A DNA stretch of 64,000 nt from Heliocidaris tuberculata (GCA_025618425.1 CM046844.1:19812324-19876323), one strand, 5' to 3'. Counted from the stretch's first letter, positions 10,867-22,700 are shown. Notes: generated from the letters alone by a model not told the origin. A program made the numbers and translations.

Positions 10867-11729
10867 GTAAGATTTCAGACTTTCTAGTCTTGCTCTTTGA
10901 TGATGGCCTGTCTCTATCCACAATAAGGGGATACAGATCCGCCATAGCAGCCATCCATCAAGGGTTTGAAAATGGTGAAACAGTCTCCACCTCCTGCTTC
11001 TTATATCGATTAACAAAATCCTTCTTCCTACAGCGGCCCCCTACACGCAAGTTAGGACCTCGATGGGACCTGCCTCGAGTTCTCCGGGCCTTATCCCGTC
11101 CCCCCTTTGAACCTATGCACAGCTGTTCCTTGCTAGATCTCTCAGTTAAAACCGCATTTTTACTTACCATAGCTTCGGGTCGACGCAGAAGTTTCATTCG
11201 CGCCCTCAGCCTAGAGAAGGGTCATATTCGCTGGGAAAAAGACAAAGTACGATTAATACCTAGTCCAGGGTTCATTGCCAAAAACCAAACCGAAAGGTCT
11301 GGACCTTGTGAAATCGTCATTCCTTCCCTGTCCAACCTCTCTTCCATACCCGAAGACCGCTTATGGTGCCCAGTCAGAGCTCTTAAATGGTACACTCACA
11401 GAACCAAAGATATCCGTTTATCCCCTCAACTATTTGTTAGCTCCACTGCCCCTCACAAAGCAGTCTCAGCAGACACCATCTCCCGATGGATAGTCCAAGC
11501 AATCAAGTCAGGAGGTCCCCAGGCTATCTTTTCGGACTCTATACGGGCCCATGACACTAGGGGTATTGCATCATCTTGGGCCCTCTTCCAAGGGGTGGGA
11601 GTAGAAGAAATTCTGCACTCAGCTTACTGGGCCCACCCCAATACCTTCACGTCCTTTTACCTCTCAGACGTGGTCACCCGGGGAACAGAATTTTCCCGCG
11701 CAGTCTTGTCTTGCCCCCACTCTAAGTAG
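10572..11729 (+). CDS. DIRS tyrosine recombinase (YR integrase)
   Basis: 385 residues from ATG 10572 (ACCATGG); the frame is open much further upstream, but there it is a shadow of the RT frame. An N-terminal SAM-like core-binding region (STRSIYDTRLLRYIKWCE ... STIRGYRSAIAAI) precedes the catalytic domain. Catalytic residues seen: Arg in SGRRRSF (about 205), HDTR (His327, Arg330), Trp in SAYWAHPNTF and the nucleophile Tyr363 in SFYLSD. This R...HxxR...W...Y set is that of tyrosine recombinases of DIRS and Ngaro elements, which insert a circular DNA copy by strand exchange. Consistently, the insertion has no target duplication. The whole active-site set is present, so the enzyme could be functional. 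Confidence 0.93.
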   Translation: MVLRTVETTTRTSQSSSSQARPVVTTRDSNSSSRDQEAVSHTLDHLRRAAVNAGLSDRAAEMSAKYLRASTRSIYDTRLLRYIKWCETQGINPSSAPLGKISDFLVLLFDDGLSLSTIRGYRSAIAAIHQGFENGETVSTSCFLYRLTKSFFLQRPPTRKLGPRWDLPRVLRALSRPPFEPMHSCSLLDLSVKTAFLLTIASGRRRSFIRALSLEKGHIRWEKDKVRLIPSPGFIAKNQTERSGPCEIVIPSLSNLSSIPEDRLWCPVRALKWYTHRTKDIRLSPQLFVSSTAPHKAVSADTISRWIVQAIKSGGPQAIFSDSIRAHDTRGIASSWALFQGVGVEEILHSAYWAHPNTFTSFYLSDVVTRGTEFSRAVLSCPHSK

Positions 11730-12125
11730 GTCCTGTCTCCATTTAGGGGCTCCACTCTTTTACAGAAGGGTCTTAATGACAAGTCTTCACCCTTCTGTTA
11801 TGTAGTTGCTGTTCATAGTTATACAGTTCATTTTTATGATGCCTTATGGCATTTAGCCAGTTATGGGTTTTTGCTGTTTGCAGCTTCTTACTGTTACCCT
11901 TACTATTTGGCAGGTTTGCCTAAGTGTTATGTAGTTACTATAATTGTTTGTATGGTTTTTGACGGTTGAGCCCTCTGAGGGCCATTTGGTAACATTTCGG
12001 ATCACGGTCCTATTTTCATTGTTACCTCTCATTATCACGATCCGAAGTTTTAATGCGATTTTCTGACATTGTATTGGAACTAATTTGAGTAGGCCTATCC
12101 TCCGCTAGTCCTTTTGTGGTAATCT

Positions 12126-12226
12126 AGCAATGTTAAACAGGGACAGGTGAGTATGCCGATAATGATGGAAATAACGACACTCAATCAGTGAGTGTCTTAT
12201 TTACGAATGAGGCATACTCACCTGTC
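12126..12226 (+). repeat. Internal complementary region (ICR) of the DIRS element
   Basis: The first half (12126-12173) is the reverse complement of the extreme left end (6555-6602). The second half (12173-12226) is the reverse complement of the extreme right end (about 12418-12471). In DIRS-1 models such a region templates the completion and circularisation of the cDNA by bridging both termini. It also gives the junction expected in the circle, GTGTCGTTATTTCC in inverted form, and so defines the element ends. Confidence 0.88.
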
Positions 12227-12269
12227 AAGTCTCCCACCCTACCTCCCCGTCGGATAGGTTTCCTGCTGT

Positions 12270-12433
12270 GTGAAAGAGGAAGTGACGAGGGATGTAGGTC
12301 ACGAGGTGACCCCTGACGGGTTGCACGCTGTACGTGCCAGGGGCATGCATAAATTATGTGGGAGATCTTACCGGTGTTGTTGAGGGTGGGGTGGGGTGAA
12401 TAGCAATGTTAAACAGGGACAGATGAGTATGCC
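12270..12433 (-). repeat. Right inverted terminal repeat of the DIRS element
   Basis: Reverse complement of the left repeat at 6570-6733. Beyond it the right-specific extension TCATTCGTAAATAAGACACT ... GAGTGTCGTT runs to 12471 and contains a small palindrome (CACTCACTGATTGAGTG). Confidence 0.9.
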
Positions 12434-12471
12434 TCATTCGTAAATAAGACACTCACTGATTGAGTGTCGTT

Positions 12472-12495
12472 TTCAGCATTGGGTACCCCCTTTAA
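12472..12495. mobile_element. Outer end of the foldback element, detached by the DIRS insertion
   Basis: Twenty-four bases, TTCAGCATTGGGTACCCC followed by CTTTAA. They are the exact reverse complement of the start of the foldback element at 6085-6108 and continue its right arm from 6554 with no base lost or duplicated. Confidence 0.85.
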
Positions 12496-12896
12496 TGTCA
12501 GTTTATTTTCACAATTCCATGATAGTACAATGCTAGAAATAGCAACGTATGTAAACGAAAACAAAGCAATATCGTATAGTATTCTAACCTAACCAAATTA
12601 TATTACAGCCTGGTACTCGAGGTAGGGAGAGCGGTAGTATTATGGCCCGGCTTACTCGGCCCAAAACACCTTGATAGTCAGATGGCTTGAACTCCAGTTA
12701 CAAATGAATGCGAATAATTTAGTATATTAGTAAAGGTAGTTAACTGCGAATTGTAATCATATTCACGTTATGCATCTATTTTTGCTTGGAGAATATCTAC
12801 AACAAATATGATACTAGTAATACATTTTTGCAATAAAGCATGGCTTATTACAGTATGAGTTTATACCAAAACAAGTGAGAAACCTTGATGAGGCAG
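12496..12896. other. Gene-free stretch
   Basis: About 400 bases of AT-rich sequence between the interrupted foldback element and the next repeat. I see no open frame of note, no repeat seen elsewhere in the window and no RNA gene. Confidence 0.5.
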
Positions 12897-13135
12897 CCAG
12901 TGGCGGATCCAGGATTTCTTGAGGGAGGGGGCTCAATATTCACAAAAATTTTCTGACAAGCAAAAAAAAAAAAAAAAAAAAAAAAAAAGGTCCTCAGCAT
13001 TTTGGGGCCCCTTTTTAACTCAAATATATTTCTGACAAGCAAAAAAAAAGAAAGGTCCTCAGCATTTTTAGGGCCCTTTTTTGGTCCCAGGGGAGGGGGC
13101 CCGCCCCCCCCCCCCCCCGGGACCAAATTTTTCGA
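12897..13135. mobile_element. hAT-type MITE fragment with A-runs and C-run
   Basis: Starts CAGTGGCGGATCCAGGA, matching the CAGTGGCGGATCTAGGA start at 26954, and contains two copies of a block TCTGACAAGCAAAAAAA ... TCCTCAGCATTTT...GGGCCC. It ends at a long C-run (about 13104-13119). The CAGTGGCGGATC end resembles hAT termini. A relative with the same blocks lies at 26954-27275. Confidence 0.6.
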
Positions 13136-13144
13136 GTTGTATTT

Positions 13145-13216
13145 ACTCGCAACTTTTTGTCCCCGCCGAACGAAGTTCGCGAGGGGACTATGAAACGGGT
13201 TCCGTACGTGTGTGCG

Positions 13217-13257
<41 letters not shown>

Positions 13258-14008
13258 GTCCGTCCGTGTGTGCTCAAATGTTAGAAAATGCTACTTCTCC
13301 GTCATTTCTTGGCCGATTTTGATTCCGATTGTTTTATCTGATAGGGCTGGGTGGGGACTTCCAAACTTCTACACAGAATTTTGAAATTCATTAATTATGC
13401 AAATTTATGCAAGTTTATTCAAAATCGACGAAAAATGCTACTTCTCCTCTATTTCACATCGGATTTTGATTCCGATTGTTTTATCTGATAGGGCTGGGTG
13501 GGGGCTTCCAAACTTCTACACAGAATTTTGAAATTCAATAATTATGCAAATTTATTCAAATTTATTCAAAATTGACGAAAAATGCTACTTCTCCTCTATT
13601 TCACATTGGATTTTGATTCCGATTGTTTTATCTGATAGGGCTGGGTGGGGGCTTCCAAACTTCTACACAGAATTTTGAAATTCATTAATTATGCAAATTT
13701 ATGCAAATTTATTCAAAATTGACGAAAAATGCTACTTCTCTATTTCACATCGGATTTTGATTCCGATTGTTTTATCTGATAGGGCTGGGTGGGGGCTTCC
13801 AAACTTCTACACAGAATTTTGAAATTCATTAATTATGCAAATTTATTCAAAATTGACGAAAAATGCTACTTCTCCTCTATTTCACATCGGATTTTGATTC
13901 CGATTGTTTTATCTGATAGGGCTGGGTGGGGGCTTCCAAACTTCTACACAGAATTTTGAAATTCATTATTCATGCAAATTTATGCAAATTTATTCAAAAT
14001 GGCTGAAG
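13145..14008. repeat. Tandem array, unit about 140 bp, five to six copies, headed by a GT microsatellite
   Basis: A lead-in (CCCCGCCGAACGAAGTTCGC, then a (GT)n run at about 13206-13255) is followed by about five copies of a unit of roughly 130-150 bp. Each unit contains ATGCTACTTCTCC, TTTTGATTCCGATTG, TTTTATCTGATAGGGCTGGG and ACTTCTACACAGAATTTTGA. Copies start near 13285, 13433, 13578, 13727 and 13858, and differ mainly in the number of short ATTTATGCAA/ATTTATTCAA units at their end. Short frames across it are repeat artefacts. Confidence 0.85.
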
Positions 14009-14573
14009 GTTCATAATGTTTTCATGTTTTATATTTCAGTTGTATACATGCATTGTTGGTATTCTCTTCTTTTGCATGCAGTAACATTATTATTTTATTC
14101 ACTAAAGTTTTTCACTGAAGTTTTAAGGTTCAGGCTAGTTAATTTCCACAGATCTGCACTTCCGGCGGGGACATTTATTACGCATTGCGTAATTTACTCA
14201 TTCACTTGTTTTTATGGAAGAGGGCCCTGCATGGGCTGTGTGTATGGTTTATAATCCGACAGTATAATGAAATGATGTCATGCTAGCATGGATCCAGCTT
14301 GGGGGAAGGGGTGGGGCTCTGGCCCTCGTGGATGAATGAAATGTGAGGTGGGGGAAGGGTCGGAGGAACTTTTAACGCTCCATTTCCTCTCTTCTTTACT
14401 TTCTCTCACTTTTCTCTTCCCCCCCCCCCCCCCCTCTCTCTCTCGCTCTCTCTCTCTTCTTTTCACCGATCGAAATGGGGCACATGTCATCCCCCCCCCC
14501 CCCCTGTAGCTACCCGACTGATATTTTCTATCACAGCATGAATGCAACCTCAAGCGGGCTTGTTTCTTCGTCT
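14009..14573. other. Gene-free stretch with pyrimidine and C-runs
   Basis: No protein-like frame. C-rich runs occur near 14419-14433 and 14491-14503, next to a short (CT)n tract at about 14434-14458. Otherwise nothing recognised. Confidence 0.4.
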
Positions 14574-14692
14574 GGGCCCTGTTTCATAAAACTTGTTATC
14601 AATAACAACTGCCCCATTTCTATGACAAATTTGCTCTAAGCCAATCAGATTCAAGAATTTCAGTAGCTTATCGCGGTGACGACTGCAGGGCC
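14574..14692. mobile_element. Truncated copy of the GGGCCCTGTTTCATAAAA palindromic MITE
   Basis: Starts GGGCCCTGTTTCATAAAA and follows the complete copy at 33119-33266 through AGCCAATCAGAT and into TAGCTTAT, then loses the right terminal repeat. A third copy lies at 53071-53207. Confidence 0.7.
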
Positions 14693-15103
14693 ATTATGGT
14701 CACATCCAAAAACTTTGCATGTGATCACTCTTTTCTCGTGGGCCTATAATACGTGTGCCCTAATTCACTCTGACTACATATTGAATCAACAAAATATATT
14801 AGGCATATTTAATGATTTCATGCAACAACCAAGTCCACTTTCGTAAATACATTCAATTCTAATAAAGCTACTCTCTGTGACATCAGTAGTTACAAATACA
14901 AACTATTACACCCCCCCCCCTATGATGTTTCATGTCATTGTATTTCAATCGTCAAAAAACAGATTGCGTATATCAAGTGTTGCTAGGTCGGGCAAGCCAT
15001 ACTGTTGATACGACCTAGCATTCTGACGTTTGAAGTAGAATGACATGTAATAACAGGTGAATGCATCGGAATACATTTTGAAAATGGCATATTACTATTA
15101 GCA

Positions 15104-15360
15104 TAGGCGCCGGAAGTGGGGGGCAGGGGGGGGCAAAATGCATTTTCGCCCACCAAAAAGCCCCCCCCCCCCCCATAAAAAAAAAAATCAGTAGTAAAGG
15201 AGTAAAATTGGAGGGGGAACCAAAAAGAAAATAAACAAAAATAAAACCTGAATTGAATCACATCGCAAATGTTATTCCATTCAAATAAAAGAAGAGTATG
15301 AGCCCTTGAAAGGTGAGCCCCCCCCCCCCCCCCAATCCCAAACTGCTTCCGGCGCGCCTG
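15104..15360. mobile_element. hAT-like MITE with a flanking direct repeat
   Basis: The 257-bp segment is flanked by the perfect 10-base direct repeat ACTATTAGCA (15094-15103 and 15361-15370), a target-site duplication. Its ends form an imperfect inverted repeat (TAGGCGCCGGAAG / CTTCCGGCGCGCCTG). The interior has C-runs and an A-run and no coding capacity. A partial relative starts near 38602. The terminal CAGGCGC-like sequence is hAT-like; a 10-base duplication is longer than the usual 8, so a two-base chance extension or a Mutator-type origin is possible. Confidence 0.75.
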
Positions 15361-15824
15361 ACTATTAGCAATAGATCCTCAAAATGATGGGAACCAAACA
15401 ACTTTTTCCAAGTCGTAAACGAGTTATTTTTTTTTAATTTTCAGCTGTAGTACCGTAACGGGCTTTAAATTCTCTCAATTTGTCTAAGGGAGATCTAAAC
15501 ATTTGGGTGTTCGGACATTTTAGCTCGTTATCTGTTGAATGCGCACGCTATACATGTATAATATAGCCAGGTGGAAACGTAACAGGAATATTATGCAAAA
15601 CATGCCAACCAGTCACAAGCAAAGAGTAGGTCTATTGCTGCTAGGTTAGGAAACAGCATGGCTCGCCTCGATGTCCCCTCGTCGTTTATGTTGGCGTGAC
15701 GAGAGCTGTAGGTCTTCCCGTAAGTAAGGTACATAAGAATAACTGAGAGGATTAGTTGTGCTGCTTGAGTCATTCTCTCTCTTTATCATGCTCAATATAT
15801 TCCATCTTTCAGAAAAAACTGATG

Positions 15825-15956
15825 TCATTTTGTGTAGAACTTCTTCATGTGCATTCTTGAAAGTGTTGTTTCCATGGTTACGCCTCGATAGGCTTCCCAT
15901 CTGAGCTGGTTCTCAAGACTGCGTTGTATTTCATCCTCTTTAGCAAAGGGCATCAT
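15825..15956 (-). CDS. CNBD2: CNBD2-like gene, last coding exon (16)
   Basis: Acceptor TTATTTAG/ATGATG, then 43 codons ending LSRMHMKKFYTK and TGA at 15827-15825. The Gln/Glu-rich helix with EIQRSLENQLRWEAYR is of the kind found at the C-terminus of CNBD2 proteins. No clear AATAAA was found downstream. Confidence 0.8.
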   Translation of the reverse strand: MMPFAKEDEIQRSLENQLRWEAYRGVTMETTLSRMHMKKFYTK

Positions 15957-16274
15957 CTAAATAATAAAAAAAATAACAAAAATAATAAATTAATAACCCA
16001 GGAAATTGGAGAAAATTATTTTGTTTTGAAAATAAACCGTTGACATTTTTTAACCTCAGACTAATTCATAATAAACAATTAAAATCTTCTGCCAACGATT
16101 TATTTCGTGAAAATTATACTATGAGTCCCTGGAATAATGTCGTTACTCTTATATTGTATGCTAAAGCAAAACTTTAATTGAAATAGCCAGAAAAGAACCT
16201 TGATTTGAACTGAAAAATTGTAACGATTATACGAAATGAATTTTATTTGTTAATGACTGCCAAGTTCAAGAAGG

Positions 16275-16309
<35 letters not shown>

Positions 16310-16672
16310 GTGTCGGTGGTGGTGGTGATGATGGTGAAGGTGGGGATAATACTAATGCTAATGATGGTGATGATGATGGTGATGTTGATGGAAAGATGAT
16401 GACGATGGTGACGATGTTAATATTGGTGATGATGATAGTGGTAGTTCATGATGATGGAATGATGATGATGATGATGACGATGATAATGATGATAAAGTTG
16501 ATAATGATGATGATGATGATGAAGATGGTTGTGGTGATGGAATGATGATTATAATGATGATGATGATGATGATGATGTGCTTGTAATGGTGACAGGATTA
16601 TGATGGTGGTGACGATAATAGCCAATGATGGAATGATGATGATGACGATGATAATGATGATGATGATGAAGT

Positions 16673-16706
<34 letters not shown>

Positions 16707-19700
16707 GATGATTGTGGTGATGGAATGATGATTATAATGATGATAATGATGAAGATGATGATGGTGGTGGTGGTGGTGGTGGTGGTGACGATAATAGCCC
16801 AATGGTGCTGATAATGATAAAAATATGCCTACTGATGGCAAAGAAGAAGATAATGAAGATAAAGCTAAAAACGACGTAAATTTTATACCATGTATGTTGA
16901 GAAGAAATCATTTCCCAAACAATGGTGGACTCACTCACCGATATTTTAACCCTATGCAACATATCATCTGTAGCATGCTGAAGGAAGAAATGTTTTGACA
17001 TGACCATACACTCGGCTCCGTTACTTATCAGACTGAGACTTGGTTGTTCACTGAACAGAACGTCCACCAGACCCTGCAACACAGCGCAAAAGACAAGACG
17101 ATTCCGTCAGGAACACTTGCTCCGGCGACAATATTGCTCCGCGTTCAGTATCCTACTCTAACCGAATTCTGAACTTCAATTCTGGACAAAAGACTTTACC
17201 AAACCCTAACCCATAACCTTAAACCCGACCCTAAACCCAATTCCGACCCTGACCCTAACCCTTATCTTTGACAAAATGAAATCCGGAGCAATATTGTCGC
17301 CGGAGCATTATGTTGGGGCACCTCCGGTTTTGCGCAAGTAAAACAATCAATAAAAAAAATCGTGATTTCACAGGACTTTCCACAACGAAAGAAGACTTTA
17401 TTTTATCATTTTCCTGTTATTTTTGAACTGCGTATAACTGAAAACACATTTACGCACATCTACATAACTCACTCAAATGAAAGTTATCTTGATGTGCCGT
17501 TGTCCGTTCTCTGGTGCAACAAGGGACTATCAAGTGAAGTTCAATACGACAATTATTGCGATCCATCTTCGTTCTACCCCTTCAACCTCCATACTGACGC
17601 AGACGAGGCATCATTTCGGTTGCGTTATTACCCACGTTAATAAATGAAGGCAATTGCTGTATACGCCAGGCATTCATTATTATGGTTTCACAATCACTCT
17701 CTCATGGTAAGTCAAAGACTGCGCCAGTCACTGACGTAGCCCTACGTCAGGCAAATGACGCCTCGTATGCAACGGGCCTTAAAGCGATCTGTCTTTGTTC
17801 TACCTCCACTCAAATATATATGAAAAAAGATATATTCTCATGATTAGTAATGGCATGCGTAAACAAAGGACAGGGGCGTGGCTAGAACATTTTGAATGGG
17901 GGGAGGGAAATGTGACACCCAAATTTGCCGACAAAAATGCTGCACCCTAATCTACCCCCCTCCCACAAATGATAATAAACAAAAGAAAATCGCAGATGTA
18001 GAGATCTTGATCGTACGAGCCCATTTTAGCAAGGTGGGCTAACGCCTTTTGCCCGAATATCACCTTTTCAGTTTCTAATTTATTTTTTTAAGTTACATAA
18101 TTATCTGGAAACCTCGCTGACCAAATCTGTGGATATTCGGGCAGCGAGATGCCAGAATATCCACAGATTTGGTCAGCGAGGTTTCCAGAAGTGGTGCATG
18201 GTTGCGTAAATATAGGAAATTTGAAAATCCTAGGGGGCTGCAGCCCATTGCCGAAGGGGGACATTCTGAATGTTTCGTTTCAGAGCTCTGTCGTACCCCT
18301 ACTCTGGAAAAAAGCTGAAATAGTACCCATCCCAAAGTCACAACCACCCACATTGAAAAATCTACGCCCTATTTCACTTACCTCTTATTTTGCAAAACTT
18401 GCTGAATCTTTCATATGTAAATGGTTACTGGAAGATATTACCATGCATATTGATACCAATCAGTATGGAAATCGGCCTGGTTTAAGCACTAACCACTATT
18501 TGATACAACTTCTTCATCAAATATATGCCAACGCGGATGAACCCAAGTCTTTATCCACTATCATACTTACCGATTTTTCCAAGGCGTTTGATCGCATTGA
18601 TCATAATATAGTAATAAACAAATTAATTCATCTGCAAGTGAGGCCATGTGTAATATCATGGATACTGAGTTTCCTCGAGTTCCGTCAACAAAAGGTAAAA
18701 TATTTTGGTCAACTATCTAATATGAAAACTATCAATGCTGGTGTTCCGCAAGGTACCAAACTTGGCCCGATTTTATTTATTGTTATGATTAATGACGCCT
18801 GTCATGATGTTAACTTACCATATTACAAATATGTTGACGACTTAACGATTGTAGAAAGCCGAAAAGTAACATCTCAGTCTAAGCTACAAAATGTGATCAC
18901 TGATCTATACCAATGGTCCATTAAAAATAATATGACATTGAATCCGTCCAAATGTTTCTCTATGGTTATAACGTTTATGAAAAATAGGGTAGAACAAAAT
19001 CCAATTTTCATTGGCGACAAAGAATTAATTTATGTTCATCAAGCCAAAGTCTTGGGAATAATTTTACAATCAAACCTAAAGTGGGATAGTCATGTATCCG
19101 ATCTCATAAAAAGGTGTAATAGGAAGTTGTTTATGCTCCGTTGCCTTAAGAAGTATAGAATGCCTCTAGATGACCTTTTACTGATATATAAAGGATACAT
19201 TCGCCCGATCTTAGACTATGGGGTACCGGTTTACAATGGTAATTTAACAAAAACTCATGTATCTACTTTAGAACGTATCCAGAAACGAACTTGCAAAATC
19301 ATTTTAGGATTGCAGTATGAAAGTTATGAAGCAGCATTGGAAACGTGCAATTTACGTTCATTAGAAGCAAGACGTGAGCAATTATGCATAGACTTTGCAA
19401 ATTCTCTTGCCAAACACCCACAATTTAAAGAATGTTTACCTCTTAGACAACAAAGTACTTATTCTCTAAGATCTCAATCAAAGTTTTTACAATACCACTG
19501 CAAAACAAAACGCTTCCAATACAGCTCACTTCCATACTTTATAAATCTTCTAAATAAAATGTAACATTGACATATTTCAATTGTATCATTCATAATTTCA
19601 CAGTTCATGATTGCACCATGACTTGTGAATGACTTTTGATAGTTTTTAACTCGATTTTCTGCATTTCTGAATGTTTCTTGCCATCACCCCTCACCTGTAA

Positions 19701-19725
19701 AGATGATAGGGACCCCCCTTGTCTT

Positions 19726-19756
<31 letters not shown>

Positions 19757-22700
19757 CTTTCGATCTCGATCTCTTTCGTTCCCCTTCTCTCTCTCTCTCC
19801 CTCTCTCTTCCTTTTTCTCTCTCTTTCTCATCACTCTCCCTCTCCCTCTCATACACCTCCCCTCTCTTTCTTTTAAAAATTTGAATTTGATCAATGAATT
19901 TTTTATGAAATGTCTATGTTTGATTTGCTATATATGTCATGTATTGTGTTATTTGAACTTTGATTATAATTGTACAGTATCTTGTGAAAAGGATCGCAAT
20001 TCGGCCGTTGGCTGCGATGATCTTTTAATAAACCATTTCTATTCTATTCTATTCTTCTTTGCCCGAAGATGAACTGTTCAAATATCTAAATTTTTGCGAG
20101 CGAGCGGAGCGAGCGAGATAATTTTCAAAAAACTTTTCGTAGTGATTATCACAACTTTGAACATCCTCAAGGGGGGGGGGGGGGGGAGCTGCAGCCCATT
20201 GCTGAAGGGGACGCCTTTTACCCGAATATTAACTGTTATTTACTATTAACTATTAACCGTGCGAGCAAAAAAAATCTTCTTTTTTTCCTTATTTTCTTTC
20301 TGTTTTTGTTTCCCTTTTCTTTTTCTTTTCTTTTTTCCTCTGTTTTCCTTTTCCTTTTCTCTTTCCTCTTCTCTCTCCCTTTCCCCCTTCTTTTTTTTCC
20401 CGACAGAGGTTGCACATTTGCCGACAGCACCCTCCCTCCCCCTCTAGCGACGCCGCTAGAGTCAGCTTTTTTAGATGTTAATAACATATTACTCCACACG
20501 GATATAGGGGGTCATTTCGACTCCGCTGACGATCATGACATCACAGGGCAACGGATACTTACGAAGACTCCCCCTTTTTGCAATGTCTGGATGCATACGA
20601 AGACAGGACGTACATCGCCAGTGACATCGGAGCTCAATTTAGTTGACTCCTGCAAAATGCATCATACGTCACGAGAAGAAATTATTTTAAAATAAGGTAA
20701 ATCGTTTACACCATCGATATGATATTGAAACTGTCATTCCTATAGGTCCTGTAGGCGTACGTTGGGCACATTTTTAGCAAGGGAGGACGACGCCTGTTGC
20801 CCTAACATCAATTTTTCAGTTTTTAAATTTTGCTAGCGAACATAAAAGGGATAAAACAAAAGGCGCTTTATTATTTTAAAGATACAATTTCGTCATTAAA
20901 AAATATTACGTATAAAAAAAAATGAAACGGCCAAGATACCTCGCTGCCCGAATACGAGTTTTTGGGGTCGCCTTACTGCACGAATTTAATGTGGCAGTTG
21001 CCTGAATCAAGGTGATGTGTGCAGGAACTTTCTGATCAACAGTATAGCAGACTGGAACAAAGGACAATGAGCTAAAACAACAAAATGGTGGCAATTATCC
21101 CAAACAGGATTTTCCTGAAAGAGAAAAAGGAACACACCTTTCGTCTCAGGGCATGACGATTGAGGTCGTGGGCGAATGTCCGTTGTGGTCCATATCTCGG
21201 CGAACCGTCATCTAAATGTAAAAGAAAGTTAATATTAATGTGTTAGGACCAGGGGGGGGGGCATAATAATTCCTAATTCCAGAAGTGCGGTCTTTGAACG
21301 CGAAAACTAAAATGTGTAAAAATAGATTATAGGGGACTGACTTCAAATCAAGCAATTTAGGGTTGGGACAATGACACAAAATGGGATTTTCCTCTCTTAT
21401 ACCCCGGTCACACGTACCGACGAGACGAAATCAGACCGACAACAAACCGAGAAAAAAAAATACAATATCGCAAATTGCCAATAATGTCGGTTATCCGTTG
21501 GTTTGAAATCGGTCTGGCGGTGTGACTGGGTTTTACCTTCGTCTTCCCTCTCCACCTCGATCAACGGACGCAAGCTCTCCTTCATGTCGTTGAGGGCGCC
21601 ACCTTCTGCAAGTTCTTCCATCCACCTCTCCTCTCTCTTCTCCTCTTCGATATTTTCCGTCACATCTTCACCCTGCAAAGAGAAACAAACAGATAGACAT
21701 CAAACAAACAACAGAAAACATAAGAATAGGGAAAGCGAAAAAACAAACAACATATCAAAACTTAGCTTGGGACCACATTGACACAGCATCGATATCAATG
21801 AAAAACTACACGGGAATGGAAATTTATGGAATTTTCAGGTCCAAATCAAATGGGAGAGGTCCTCAAGCTAAACAGTATGTCACAGAGTTGCCGATTCGCC
21901 TGGGATTGTTTACAACTTTTAAAAGAAAATTCTTAGGCCTATCCTTTATCGGATTTTTCTTAACATCTCAATGGTCTGTTTGTCTCAATTTCTACTATTA
22001 TTAAAACCAACTTAATAATGATGAGGGTGTTGTGCTCACCCTCTTTAAAATGTCTTTCTCGATTAGAAACATTGATGGAGGCCGCACTTAGCCTACCATA
22101 GACAGGCCTACATCTCTAACTAGCCTCTTGCAGATTTAAAGTTGTAGTGAAAATCAACTCTAAGAGTCAGGCCCCAGACTTTCAACCAATGATAATATGT
22201 ACGACCTGCCTTTGATTTCTTAAAGTATAGCGTATAATCAAAACTTTTTTTTTTATGCAACATGCGAAACATCTGTCTAAAAGAGACAACATAATTTAGT
22301 GGACGCGACTGAGGAGGGGACCAAAATCTGGCACTCTTTTCTCTTTTTCTTAACGTATTCAGTACATATGGAGTATACTCACGGCAAGAATGGTGTTACT
22401 CCTATTTCTGGTTGGTGCAAGTCCTTCCGTCAGTTCTTCGTTCATCATGAGATAGGGTAAATCCATTCCTCGCTTGTACAGTGATTCCCTCTGCGCATGC
22501 GCGGCAACCATCCGGCGATTCATGAATGAACGTTCGCGATCCAATAGGAATCGTCCGTGCCTTGATGACGTCACTCTCTCATCTGTGTATATATATAGAA
22601 AGACAGATGAACCTCGAAACTTGATTTGACATCTACATGTATACGATTACGTATTACAATGTACTTATAATTATGTGCGTTTTCATTTTCGTTATAGATT

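Larger units (their letters stand above)
6555..12471 (+). mobile_element. Complete DIRS-like tyrosine-recombinase retrotransposon
   Basis: A 5917-bp element with three overlapping plus-strand frames: Gag-like (6828-8813), RT/RNase H/methyltransferase-like (8716-10866) and tyrosine recombinase (10572-11729). It has inverted terminal repeats (6570-6733 and 12270-12433), unequal outer extensions, and an internal complementary region (12126-12226) that is the reverse complement of the left extension joined to that of the right extension. This is the layout known for DIRS-1-type elements, which integrate by a tyrosine recombinase through a circular intermediate and make no target duplication. The boundaries are set at base level because the element interrupts the palindromic arm of a foldback element (6085-6554 and 12472-12495). 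All three frames are free of stops, which suggests recent insertion and possible activity. No LTRs, integrase or protease were seen. Confidence 0.93.

Noticed and set aside
15646..15900. Alternative reading frame across the last CNBD2-like exon
   Set aside because: It does not fit the phase of exon 15 and has no family resemblance; the chosen frame does.
16446..16841. His/Ile-rich open frame
   Set aside because: It is a translation of the GAT microsatellite.
17362..17640. 92-codon plus-strand frame
   Set aside because: No family resemblance, no repeat or splice context, and it lies in an intron of the opposite-strand gene.
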